DNA of 46,648 bases. It comes from CAYLXX01 sp964387955. Lineage in GTDB: Bacteria; Patescibacteriota; Microgenomatia; UBA1406; GWC2-37-13. The translations under genes and the position numbers were made by a program. Numbering within the stretch: position 1 is the first letter of the stretch; each line of letters starts with the position of its first letter. Below, piece after piece: positions 1-7,501 of the stretch. The stretch lies in the NCBI GenBank assembly GCA_964387955.1, contig CAYLXX010000004.1, positions 1-46,648 of the forward strand. Direction: 5' to 3'. The notes below the pieces were generated by a model. It saw only the letters and a list, made by a program, of their open reading frames with translations, did no database searches and was not told the origin of the DNA.

Positions 1-1
1 A

Positions 2-1270
2 TTCACCAATACTATCTACGTTTCTGGTCGCGGCCACACAGTCAATTTATCCGACATTGCAACGCATGTTGCACCTGGAGTTTTACACGAAGTTTCGCCA
101 AAAACCTGGTACCTTACCGCTACACTTTTCATCCGCTCAGGAGTAACGCTCAATCTTGATAAAAGTGAGGTAGCTTGGCTTCGACTCGCAAGTAACGAAA
201 ATAATATTGCCAACTTACGAGCATACAACGGCGTCATCACTATGAATGGGGTCAAAGTAACTTCGTGGGATGAAACTCGCGGCGATGTCGACCACAACAT
301 CACCGACGGTAGAAGTTTTATCCTTGTTAAAGATGGATCACGGATGGATATTTATAACTCAGAACTTGCTTATCTCGGATACGCAAGAACCCCAACTATG
401 TCCCTCTCCCCTTACGGGGTATCTTGGCGCATGAGTACTGGCAAACGCGGGACAACACTTTTAACTGGCGAAATAGTTAATAGCAAATTTCATGATAACT
501 ATTTTGGAGCCTATACATATGGTGCGACCGGCATGGTCTGGCGCAATAATGAATTTTATTCAAATATTCGCTATGGCCTTGACCCTCATGACGACTCCAA
601 TGGTTTCTTAGTCGAAAATAATAAATTTCACGATAATGGCACTCATGGTTTAATTTTTTCTAAACGATGCATTTACAACACGATACGCAATAATCTTTCA
701 TATAACAATAAGCTGCATGGCATCATGCTTCATGAAAAATCTAGCTACAACATTATCGAAAATAATACATTGTATGGAAATAAAGGCGGAATTGTATTAT
801 GGCACTCGAGCAATAATCTCGTAAAAAATAATCAAATCGAAAATAATCGTAACGGCATACGCGCTAATGCCAATTCTGACTCCAATGTTATTACAAAAAA
901 CAAGATTTCTAATAATCAACTCTATGGGGTGTACTTATACGACCTGGCAGATAATAATGTTATATCTGCCAACACTTTAGAAAATAATTTTGCTGGGGTG
1001 TACATGAAAACAGATACAAATACTGTCGCGCAGAACCATGTTGAGAGAAATCGAGTTGGTGTTTATTTTAGAGATACCGCCAAAAATAATTTAGTCGCGC
1101 AAAACTACATTGCCTACAACACCTTTTATGGAATTTACTCGAAACAGAATGCGCCAGTCACAAACTCAAGAGACAACAATACGCTCTGGCACAATCGCCA
1201 AGACATGGTGGTTTACATGAAAAGACAAGCTAATAAATCAAACACTTTAAGTTTTCTTAACCCTATTTAA
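2..1270 (+). CDS. Right-handed beta-helix (NosD-like) surface protein, 5' partial
   Basis: The frame is open from base 2, so the gene begins before the window; 422 residues are visible. The C-terminal two thirds is a run of about 22-residue imperfect repeats of the type N-N-x-I-x-x-N-x-x-G-I-x-L, rich in Asn, Gly, Ile and Tyr, typical of parallel beta-helix repeat proteins (NosD/PbH1 group). Such folds bind or process polysaccharides or act as passive surface stalks. No catalytic motif can be assigned from the visible part, and any signal peptide lies outside the window. The DUF4112 gene starts 8 bp downstream and probably shares the transcript. The fold call is firm; the activity is unknown. 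Confidence 0.8.
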   Translation, partial: FTNTIYVSGRGHTVNLSDIATHVAPGVLHEVSPKTWYLTATLFIRSGVTLNLDKSEVAWLRLASNENNIANLRAYNGVITMNGVKVTSWDETRGDVDHNITDGRSFILVKDGSRMDIYNSELAYLGYARTPTMSLSPYGVSWRMSTGKRGTTLLTGEIVNSKFHDNYFGAYTYGATGMVWRNNEFYSNIRYGLDPHDDSNGFLVENNKFHDNGTHGLIFSKRCIYNTIRNNLSYNNKLHGIMLHEKSSYNIIENNTLYGNKGGIVLWHSSNNLVKNNQIENNRNGIRANANSDSNVITKNKISNNQLYGVYLYDLADNNVISANTLENNFAGVYMKTDTNTVAQNHVERNRVGVYFRDTAKNNLVAQNYIAYNTFYGIYSKQNAPVTNSRDNNTLWHNRQDMVVYMKRQANKSNTLSFLNPI

Positions 1271-1278
1271 TTCCCATC

Positions 1279-1635
1279 ATGAATACTCATTTACGACTGG
1301 CGACTATTTTAACGTCTCTTCTTGATACTCAATTTAAAATAGGTAAAGTGCGATTTGGTTTCGACCCAATTCTTGGTCTTATCCCTGGATTTGGCGATCT
1401 TTTGTCACTTTTTTTATCTGGATATCTTGTGTGGATCGCCGCCCGTATGCATATACCAGATGAGGAAATCGGGAAAATGCTTAAAAATATTTTTTATGAT
1501 TTTATTCTCGGATCAATTCCTATCATTGGTGATATTGGCGATATTTTTTATAAAGCTAATACGAAGAACTTGATTATTCTTAAAAAATACTCTGGCCGAA
1601 TCGTCGAGGGAGAGATTGTCGACGAACCTACGTAA
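1279..1635 (+). CDS. DUF4112 domain membrane protein
   Basis: This 118-residue protein carries the DUF4112 signature: L-L-D at residues 14-16, F-G-F-D-P-I-L-G-L-I-P-G-F-G-D-L-L near residues 27-43, and a second half with G-S-I-P-I-I-G-D-I-G-D followed by K-A-N-T-K-N-L. Two hydrophobic stretches (about 40-56 and 70-90) suggest a small integral membrane protein. The family is widespread but has no established function. It starts 8 bp after the beta-helix gene and is probably cotranscribed with it. Confidence 0.85.
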   Translation: MNTHLRLATILTSLLDTQFKIGKVRFGFDPILGLIPGFGDLLSLFLSGYLVWIAARMHIPDEEIGKMLKNIFYDFILGSIPIIGDIGDIFYKANTKNLIILKKYSGRIVEGEIVDEPT

Positions 1636-1662
1636 GAAATTTCTCCAGATATACTTTTCCTC

Positions 1663-1691
1663 TTGTATCTGGTGTCCAGATATGGTATTCT
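1663..1691 (+). promoter_or_regulatory. Promoter with a dyad in the spacer, upstream of the 66-aa gene
   Basis: A -35-like TTGTAT (1663-1668) and a -10-like TATTCT (1686-1691) are 17 bp apart. A perfect inverted repeat, TATCTGG-TGT-CCAGATA (1666-1682), fills the spacer and overlaps the -35. A third copy of the arm, CCAGATA, lies at 1645-1651 and could pair with the same TATCTGG. This layout suits a repressor operator, but no regulator is known. Confidence 0.45.
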
Positions 1692-1744
1692 AATAAGAAG
1701 ATGATGACAAGATATTTTTTACCAACGATGGGGGGTGAAGAATA

Positions 1745-1945
1745 ATGGCATATAGCTTCAAAAACTCACAAGGACAAACATATTACCTCCACAAAAAAGC
1801 TGTTAAGTTGCGAGGTAGTGGTAAAATACAAACTATTTACTTTTTCGCACGTGATCAAAGATCCGGCTCAATGGATGATTTACCAGCCGGTTACAAAGTA
1901 AAGGAAGTACAAAGAACAGGTTTACCTGTTTTGAAGAAAGGCTGA
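1745..1945 (+). CDS. Small conserved hypothetical protein (66 aa)
   Basis: This 66-residue basic protein starts with M-A-Y-S-F-K-N-S-Q-G and contains Y-Y-L-H, I-Y-F-F-A-R-D and P-A-G-Y-K-V before the terminal G-L-P-V-L-K-K-G. I recognise the pattern as a small conserved family seen in several bacterial phyla, without a known function. There is no signal peptide or membrane segment. It has a strong Shine-Dalgarno run (GGGGGGTGA) about 8 bases before the ATG, unlike most genes here, which suggests high translation from a leadered mRNA. A promoter with a dyad lies about 55 bp upstream. Confidence 0.75.
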   Translation: MAYSFKNSQGQTYYLHKKAVKLRGSGKIQTIYFFARDQRSGSMDDLPAGYKVKEVQRTGLPVLKKG

Positions 1946-1960
1946 TGGTAGAATAGTCTC

Positions 1961-2932
1961 ATGCGTCTTGCTACCATCGATACACTTCGCGGACTGGCTA
2001 TTTTGGCTATGATCCTTATTCATAGCGCCGCTTACTTTCTTTCAGACAAAGCGGCTTTTTACGTATGGAACTATAGCCAGTTTGCCGTGCCCATTTTTTT
2101 CTTTTGCTCTTCGTATTTATTTTTTTACAAAGAAAATCTCCCGACCATAAAAAGTGCCTATCCTTATTTTAAAAAAAGGTTACTTAGGCTCCTTATTCCC
2201 TTTTATCTGTATCTTGCAGCATATTTTGTAGTGGTGGGAATATTTGAGCGCGATCGTCTCACCCCAGAATTCGTTTTAAGGCACCTTACCATGACGACGA
2301 TCGCGCCAGAGGCCAATTGGATCGTAATTTTATTTGCAATATTTGCTTTTCTTATGCCCTTATTTGCCTATCTTTTCAGGCACAAACGAACACTTTTGTT
2401 TGGGTACCTGGCAATTTCTCTTTTAAGTAGTGTGTACCTTATGTTTTTTAGATTTCCGCTGCACTTTAAACTCATTATGTGGCTTCCGTGGTCGATTATT
2501 GTACTATTTGGACTCTTTTTTGTGAAAAATGAGAGAAAGAAATGGTTTTTTCCAGCGACAATCATCTTTTCGTTTGGAGTTTTTATCTTAACTTTTTTTA
2601 TTCAAATTGCACTTGGTAATTCGCTCGTGCATTTTAACAACAAGTATCCTCCCAACTTATATTACTTGTCTTACGGTATCTTTTTTATCACCATCTTGTT
2701 TTATTTTTTTGAAAAAGATGTAGTTAAATTTAAATCAATCCTTAAACCGGTGCATTTTTTATCCGTGTATTCGTACTCGATTTTTTTTATTCATTTCATT
2801 GTATTGTACGTCCTCATTCATGTCGTGGATTATAAAAAATTAGGTTGGGTGGGTGTTTTTGCAGTAGTTTTTGCAATGAGTGTAGTTATCCAACGCGTAG
2901 GTTTAAGGTTTGTGAATGCCAAGATTTCCTAA
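1961..2932 (+). CDS. Acyltransferase family 3 (OafA/YrhL-like) membrane protein
   Basis: This 323-residue polytopic protein opens with T-I-D-T-L-R-G-L-A-I-L-A-M-I-L-I-H-S, the usual start of acyltransferase-3 and related membrane proteins, whose first-helix His is catalytically important. About ten hydrophobic segments follow. Family members transfer acyl groups to cell-surface sugars at the membrane; the substrate here cannot be read from sequence. An extended -10 (TGG-TAGAAT, hexamer 1949-1954) ends 6 nt before the ATG, so a leaderless mRNA is likely. The 3' end overlaps the convergent HAD gene by 30 bp. Confidence 0.8.
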   Translation: MRLATIDTLRGLAILAMILIHSAAYFLSDKAAFYVWNYSQFAVPIFFFCSSYLFFYKENLPTIKSAYPYFKKRLLRLLIPFYLYLAAYFVVVGIFERDRLTPEFVLRHLTMTTIAPEANWIVILFAIFAFLMPLFAYLFRHKRTLLFGYLAISLLSSVYLMFFRFPLHFKLIMWLPWSIIVLFGLFFVKNERKKWFFPATIIFSFGVFILTFFIQIALGNSLVHFNNKYPPNLYYLSYGIFFITILFYFFEKDVVKFKSILKPVHFLSVYSYSIFFIHFIVLYVLIHVVDYKKLGWVGVFAVVFAMSVVIQRVGLRFVNAKIS

Positions 2933-3388
2933 CTCTTCAAATAATTTATCGTTTGAGAAGTACTGAATAGTTTTAACACCTACTTTTTTGGCTGCGTCAA
3001 GATTGGCAATGCGATCATCGATAAAAAGCATTTCTGTTGCGTCTCGACTGAGGTTTTGAGCAATATAGAGATATGAACGCGGGTCGGTTTTGAGCATACC
3101 CATTTCGCTTGGGGTGTATATGTATTGGAACACCTCGCTCATCCGAGACTTAATACCAGATACTTTTTGGATTGAGGTACTTTCTGTAAAAACACATAGA
3201 GTGTATTCGGATTTTATACTTTCATAAAAATGAAGCAGGTCGTCGTTGAGGAAAAAGAAATTAAAAAAATCGTAGTTGCCGTTCTCTTGTATCAGACGGC
3301 TGTGAAGAACATTTAGACCACCTTGATAAACACCATCCTTAGGAAAAAGAATGACGCGGGAAAAATCAGAGATTATGACTTTTATCAT
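2903..3388 (-). CDS. HAD-superfamily hydrolase
   Basis: This 161-residue protein has a HAD layout: nucleophile motif I-S-D-F-S-R-V near residue 8, a Ser/Thr-containing motif II (F-T-E-S-T) near residue 68, the Lys motif M-L-K-T-D-P-R-S-Y, and the acidic motif L-F-I-D-D-R-I-A-N-L-D-A-A. The usual second Asp of D-x-D is replaced (D-F-S), as in some HAD subfamilies with altered acid-base chemistry, so the phosphatase substrate is uncertain. Its ATG sits one base after the TGA of the SpoIID gene (TGATATG), so the two are translationally coupled. The 3' end overlaps the acyltransferase gene. Confidence 0.8.
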   Translation of the reverse strand: MIKVIISDFSRVILFPKDGVYQGGLNVLHSRLIQENGNYDFFNFFFLNDDLLHFYESIKSEYTLCVFTESTSIQKVSGIKSRMSEVFQYIYTPSEMGMLKTDPRSYLYIAQNLSRDATEMLFIDDRIANLDAAKKVGVKTIQYFSNDKLFEELGNLGIHKP

Positions 3389-3389
3389 A

Positions 3390-5108
3390 TCAGCGTCTTT
3401 CTACATTATACAACGGTCCAACGATTTGTATATTGGCAGGTGCGCGGAGATTGAAAAATCCTTTGAATTCTGCTGGACTAAAAGACATTGATCCATTGTC
3501 ACCCGTTATAGTAACACCTGTTACTTTACCTGAGTTCGTATCCCAGTTTATCGCCACATCTGTTGCAAGATTGATCGGGTTACCGCCTCGACTTCTTAAC
3601 TCTTGCTTGACACGCTCGTGATCCCAAGTCTCGGCGCCTTCTGGATTGGGTTTATCAACCTGATATATGTGGCTATTCACACCTGAGTCACGACGAGCTA
3701 GATCAATCACATTGGCAATATCTGCCACCTCGTCTTGTTTTAACCAAGCGGTATGGTTGTACTCTGCACGAGAACCCCAGTCACAATAAAACCAAGGCGA
3801 AGCTTTATCATAAGCGTTATTTTTTAAATCAGAGAAACTTGAAACCGATCCATTAAAGTCGGTGGAATTTTTTGTCCAGCCAGTGTCGCTCCAACCGACG
3901 TCACCTGAGGAATGGATATAGCCTCCGTGCGTTGATGAAAACCAAGCTTTAACCGTTTGTCCGCCTTGCACCATGGCCTTACCGGCTGTCGCATTAACCG
4001 CTTCTTCCCAGTGACCACCTTTTGGACCATCTTGAAAAACCTGACAACTATCGGTTGCACAAATTGAGCCTGAACCGTTATTTGTATACGCTAAAGCATA
4101 CGATCTAGCTGCAATTGCTTGCGCTTTTAGAGCTTCCATACCACCATTATCTCCCCAGGAATTGGGCACTTCATAAATACGTTTCATATATTCCTCAAGA
4201 CTAAATGATCCATGTCCTTCGACATTGATTTGAATATTTTGATCAACATCTTGCAAATTATCATAGTTGTAATACGCATGCAGAATTTGATCATAACTTT
4301 GTCCGGCTTGAGACCTTCCATATGCGCCATACTGATTTAATCCAACTCTATTGGGTACTCCAAGAGTAAAAAAAGCGATGCGTGGACTGAATCCTGGATC
4401 GACGTCGACATCAGACACACATCCTCCCTGGCTTGTTCCAGCACTCCTTGGAATATTCAGACCAGCTAATTTTTGTGCAAGAAGTTGTTGTTGGCGTGCG
4501 TTAAGTGTAGCTATTTGAGCCGCCAGTACATTTTCGTATTGCTTGGATTTATCTATTTCTCCTGCAAGAGACTTAGACTGTTTATCAACTTGGTCTTTAA
4601 TCACCGCAAGTTGCTTGGTTTCTTTTTCAATCTGGACTTTTTTATCCTCCAGATTTTTAATATAAAAAACGACCTTAATAATTGTCTTGCGATCTTCATC
4701 GATTAATGATCGATAATAAAAAAAGTTTTGCAGCGATTTTGATAAATCATCGGTAACAAGCAGATTTACAAGCCCAAACGGGTTTTTGCCGAGATTTTTA
4801 TAGTAGGAAACGGTTCTCTGGTCAAAAACCTCCTTTTGTTTAATAAGTGCCTTCTCGCCATCTTTGACCTCTTTGGTTTTTTTGACTAATTCTTGCTCAA
4901 GTATGGCTACTCGATTTTTTATACCATCCAACTGATTTCTTAGCGATGTTAGTGTACTTTCGTTATGTTTCGTTGCATTCTGAGATTGTGCTAGCGCTTT
5001 GTTTAAATCAGACAATTGTCGAGAGACATCATCGTACTCGTCTGCCCGTACAATTGGAAAAAGAAGCAAAGAAAGCATCAAAATCATAGCGGCAATTATC
5101 CGTGCCAT
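3390..5108 (-). CDS. SpoIID/LytB domain secreted cell-wall protein with N-terminal coiled coil
   Basis: This 572-residue protein starts with a signal peptide (about 22 residues, ending near V-R-A). Residues of roughly 23-215 form a long coiled coil rich in K, E, Q and L, resembling the regulatory coil of EnvC/PcsB-type hydrolase regulators. A SpoIID/LytB domain follows from about 240: G-L-N-Q-Y-G-A-Y-G-R, L-E-E-Y-M-K-R-I, A-L-K-A-Q-A-I-A-A-R-S-Y-A and S-S-T-H-G-G. SpoIID proteins cut denuded glycan strands of peptidoglycan. The coil may hold the enzyme in check or dock it at the division site; that is inference. It is translationally coupled to the downstream HAD gene. Confidence 0.88.
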   Translation of the reverse strand: MARIIAAMILMLSLLLFPIVRADEYDDVSRQLSDLNKALAQSQNATKHNESTLTSLRNQLDGIKNRVAILEQELVKKTKEVKDGEKALIKQKEVFDQRTVSYYKNLGKNPFGLVNLLVTDDLSKSLQNFFYYRSLIDEDRKTIIKVVFYIKNLEDKKVQIEKETKQLAVIKDQVDKQSKSLAGEIDKSKQYENVLAAQIATLNARQQQLLAQKLAGLNIPRSAGTSQGGCVSDVDVDPGFSPRIAFFTLGVPNRVGLNQYGAYGRSQAGQSYDQILHAYYNYDNLQDVDQNIQINVEGHGSFSLEEYMKRIYEVPNSWGDNGGMEALKAQAIAARSYALAYTNNGSGSICATDSCQVFQDGPKGGHWEEAVNATAGKAMVQGGQTVKAWFSSTHGGYIHSSGDVGWSDTGWTKNSTDFNGSVSSFSDLKNNAYDKASPWFYCDWGSRAEYNHTAWLKQDEVADIANVIDLARRDSGVNSHIYQVDKPNPEGAETWDHERVKQELRSRGGNPINLATDVAINWDTNSGKVTGVTITGDNGSMSFSPAEFKGFFNLRAPANIQIVGPLYNVERR

Positions 5109-5184
5109 ACGTTAATTTAACCATAACAGGAGGCTATTCGTCAAATTACAACGATCTTTATGGTGTCTTTGCTATACTGAGACT

Positions 5185-5775
5185 ATGAAACGTTTTGTGT
5201 TAATGGCCCTCCTTATTTTCGCCTTCATAGTTCCCAAAATTGCGTTTGCACAAACACCACTCTCAACTCGCTATACCGCTTGTGACCTCTGCGGATATTG
5301 CCCTGACAAAAACTACTTGCCGGGGAATTGGAAAAGTTGTGCGCGCTGTTTGTATCCTGACATTGTCGGTGAAAATCCCAACGCCAGCACCAACGACACA
5401 ATTAGAGTTAATGAGGAAACCAATGAGCCGCCCACTGCCAAATCTGGTCACTACTACACTATGATCGGTTGCCTTTCGACAGATTTGGCTGACTTTACTG
5501 CGCCAGGAGCGGCCGGAGCTGTTACACAAACACTTCTCACTCTTATATTTCGGATAGCTGGCGGCATCGCCTTTTTGTATCTTATGTATGGAGCATTTCT
5601 TATTATCACCTCACAAGGCGATGCAGAAAAACTAAATTACGGTAAGCGGGTGATCACAGGAGCGATTGTAGGATTGATTTTTTCATTATCAGCTCTTCTT
5701 ATTGTAAGTCTGATTGCTTCTCAAATTCTCAGAATCCCTGGATTTAGTCCTGGCACACCACTGCCCGCGCCTTAA
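5185..5775 (+). CDS. T4SS pilin-like (VirB2/TrbC-type) membrane protein
   Basis: This 196-residue protein has a signal peptide ending near A-F-A-Q, then a Cys-rich exported segment (C-D-L-C-G-Y-C, C-A-R-C, C-L near residue 97), then two hydrophobic helices (about 112-136 and 155-180) separated by a short polar loop containing G-D-A-E-K. Cleaved signal plus two C-terminal helices is the VirB2/TrbC pilin plan and matches the T4SS_pilin family common in CPR genomes. It probably works with the PrgI, TraC and VirB4 proteins encoded at 37-40.5 kb. TATACT (5173-5178) ends 6 nt before the ATG. Confidence 0.8.
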   Translation: MKRFVLMALLIFAFIVPKIAFAQTPLSTRYTACDLCGYCPDKNYLPGNWKSCARCLYPDIVGENPNASTNDTIRVNEETNEPPTAKSGHYYTMIGCLSTDLADFTAPGAAGAVTQTLLTLIFRIAGGIAFLYLMYGAFLIITSQGDAEKLNYGKRVITGAIVGLIFSLSALLIVSLIASQILRIPGFSPGTPLPAP

Positions 5776-5779
5776 ATAT

Positions 5780-6148
5780 TTACTTACCAAATTCTTCCCA
5801 TCTCATAACATCCTCTTTATCTAGATTAGGAAATCGCTTTCGCACTTCCTCTTCCAAAAGAACACAAGCGATATCTTTAAATACATCATCCCAAGAAGTA
5901 TATTCGGTCCCTTCTACAAGAGTATTAAATCGAGTTTCATCTGGCTTAAGCAGGCTATTTGCAAGTAGTTCGTTACACATCTCCATAGCATCCCTATCAC
6001 TCTCAAGCACAGTTTCAGAAGCCGCATCATATATGCCGTACGGATCTTTAGTCTCAGGATAAACTAATTGAGAGTTAAATTTCTCAACCACACTGTCTAG
6101 TAGAGTGTTAAAAAGTGGTTGTTCTGAGCCCTTTAATTCTTCTGGCAT
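5780..6148 (-). CDS. Hypothetical acidic protein (122 aa)
   Basis: I do not recognise this family. The protein is soluble, acidic and helix-rich, with no signal peptide, and ends D-V-M-R-W-E-E-F-G-K. I chose the ATG at 6148 because it lies one base after the TAA of the upstream IPSTG-tailed gene (TAAC-ATG), which indicates translational coupling; a longer non-ATG start at 6187 would overlap that gene. The coupling suggests it acts with, or is made in ratio to, the surface protein encoded upstream. Its stop is 4 bp from the convergent pilin gene. Confidence 0.6.
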   Translation of the reverse strand: MPEELKGSEQPLFNTLLDSVVEKFNSQLVYPETKDPYGIYDAASETVLESDRDAMEMCNELLANSLLKPDETRFNTLVEGTEYTSWDDVFKDIACVLLEEEVRKRFPNLDKEDVMRWEEFGK

Positions 6149-6149
6149 G

Positions 6150-6611
6150 TTATTTTTTAATTTTACTAAGATACAAGCCTGCGGCAAGAGAACTTAAGGC
6201 AAATGGTATGAGAGCGGTATCTGCACCAGTTGAAGGAATGGTAGCAATTTCAGAAGAAGAATTGGTGCTTGTTGGTTGGGGGGTGATATAAGTTATTGGT
6301 TGGGTTTTTGTGGGGGTGGCAATAACAATTTGGTTGCCGGTTTTATAGTTGGTGATAGCTGTGGGTTGCTGTCGAATAGTCGGAGTAATTCTATGGGGTG
6401 TTGGGGTGGGAGTTGGAGTTGCCCTTCGGAAAAAAAGGAATCCACCGCTTTTTTTCTCAGCTTTGGTGGTAGGTGTGGGAGTAACAACTCTTTTCACGTT
6501 ATTACTTAAAACACGCTGTCTCAAATTGAGCCTGCCTGTAACCACAGCCAGGAAAACAACGACCACAATGAGTCCGAGAAAAAATGAAACAACCTTATTG
6601 AAGTCTCCCAT
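6150..6611 (-). CDS. Membrane protein with Thr/Pro linker and LPXTG-like (IPSTG) tail
   Basis: This 153-residue protein has an N-terminal hydrophobic helix (about 9-25), a long low-complexity Thr/Pro linker, and a tail of I-P-S-T-G-A-D-T, a hydrophobic stretch (A-L-I-P-F-A-L-S-S-L-A-A-G-L) and K-I-K-K. The last part has the three pieces of a sortase sorting signal: LPXTG-like motif, membrane segment and positive tail. No sortase gene is in the window. TATAAT (6625-6620) ends 8 nt before the chosen ATG; the in-frame TTG nine bases earlier is less likely. The next gene is translationally coupled. Confidence 0.65.
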   Translation of the reverse strand: MGDFNKVVSFFLGLIVVVVFLAVVTGRLNLRQRVLSNNVKRVVTPTPTTKAEKKSGGFLFFRRATPTPTPTPHRITPTIRQQPTAITNYKTGNQIVIATPTKTQPITYITPQPTSTNSSSEIATIPSTGADTALIPFALSSLAAGLYLSKIKK

Positions 6612-6659
6612 AAAGCCCAATTATAACATTATAGGATAAGAAACACAATGGGTTAGAGC

Positions 6660-7337
6660 CTACCCTTTAGCCAGAGAAAAAACAAAAACTTGCTTCACTC
6701 CAGCCTTTTTGAGCGTGGCCGCCGCATCTCCTACCGTTGAGCCTGTTGTAACCACATCATCCACCAAAATAAGTGGTTTTGAGGGTAATCTAACCCCATT
6801 TTTCATTTTAAAAACTCCCCGCATGTTTCTCTGCCGCTCTTCAACTGATAATTGAGCCTGAGGAGCGGTGGGTAACGGACGAGTCAATGGTTGTAAAACC
6901 GGATACGAATACATGCAAGAAAAGTGATTGGTAATTATCTCGGCCTGATTGAAACCCCTCTTGAGCTGTCGATCCTTATGGAGGGGAATAGGCACAAGGA
7001 AAGCCGCCGGAGCATAATGTTGAAAATCGACAAACATCTTATCTTGACGATCTAATAATTTAAAAAGCTCTTTAAAACTATCTGTAACTAGCCGGTATTT
7101 GATATTTTTAACTATCTTTTTTAGGGTTGTGTTGTATCGAAACACCCCCAAGTAACCGTCAATACCCTCTTTTCTCATGCACCAAGGGTGTGTTAGGCCC
7201 ATATAGCTTCTTTTCTCGCAATATACACAAATAGGTTTGGTTATGAATTCAAGTTTATTAATACATGTTGAACATATATACCGACCCCAACGACCACACC
7301 CCGCACAAGTCTTGGGGTAAATAAAATTAAGCAGCAT
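6660..7337 (-). CDS. comF: ComF-family phosphoribosyltransferase-like protein
   Basis: This protein of about 225 residues has an N-terminal zinc ribbon (C-A-G-C and C-S-T-C, then C-V-Y-C) and a C-terminal type I phosphoribosyltransferase domain with the PRPP loop L-I-L-V-D-D-V-V-T-T-G-S-T. It also has the family signature V-P-I-P-L-H-K-D-R-Q-L-K-R-G-F-N-Q-A. ComF is needed for DNA uptake in naturally competent bacteria, although its reaction is unsettled. TAAAAT (7351-7346) ends 8 nt before the ATG at 7337, which supports this start over an upstream TTG at 7373. It is divergent from dnaA across the candidate origin. Confidence 0.88.
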   Translation of the reverse strand: MLLNFIYPKTCAGCGRWGRYICSTCINKLEFITKPICVYCEKRSYMGLTHPWCMRKEGIDGYLGVFRYNTTLKKIVKNIKYRLVTDSFKELFKLLDRQDKMFVDFQHYAPAAFLVPIPLHKDRQLKRGFNQAEIITNHFSCMYSYPVLQPLTRPLPTAPQAQLSVEERQRNMRGVFKMKNGVRLPSKPLILVDDVVTTGSTVGDAAATLKKAGVKQVFVFSLAKG

Positions 7338-7465
7338 CGCAAAATATTTTAAGTTAATCTGGAAATTCTGCAATCGACTATACGCTACAAAGTGTAAGAA
7401 ATCTTGAGTGATCCACTGTGGTACTATTTGTGTGCTTGTGTTTGTATGTTTAAATGTTTATTATT

Positions 7466-7484
7466 TGTGGATAAGTTATCCACA
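7466..7484. other. Two inverted DnaA boxes (candidate oriC element)
   Basis: TGTGGATAA and TTATCCACA flank a single G, forming a 19-bp palindrome made of two perfect consensus DnaA boxes. It lies in the AT-rich 164-bp gap between comF and dnaA, a classic place for a bacterial origin or for DnaA autoregulation. The dnaA-dnaN gap (8828-8932) carries one weaker box-like site (TTATACACT, 8892-8900) and a CTA run. Confidence 0.75.
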
Positions 7485-7501
7485 TTGTTTACACACCTGA
7501 T

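Noticed and set aside
6293..6509. Frames of 64-77 codons overlapping the Thr/Pro linker region
   Set aside because: They are by-products of the low-complexity ACN/CCN codon run of the surface-protein gene.
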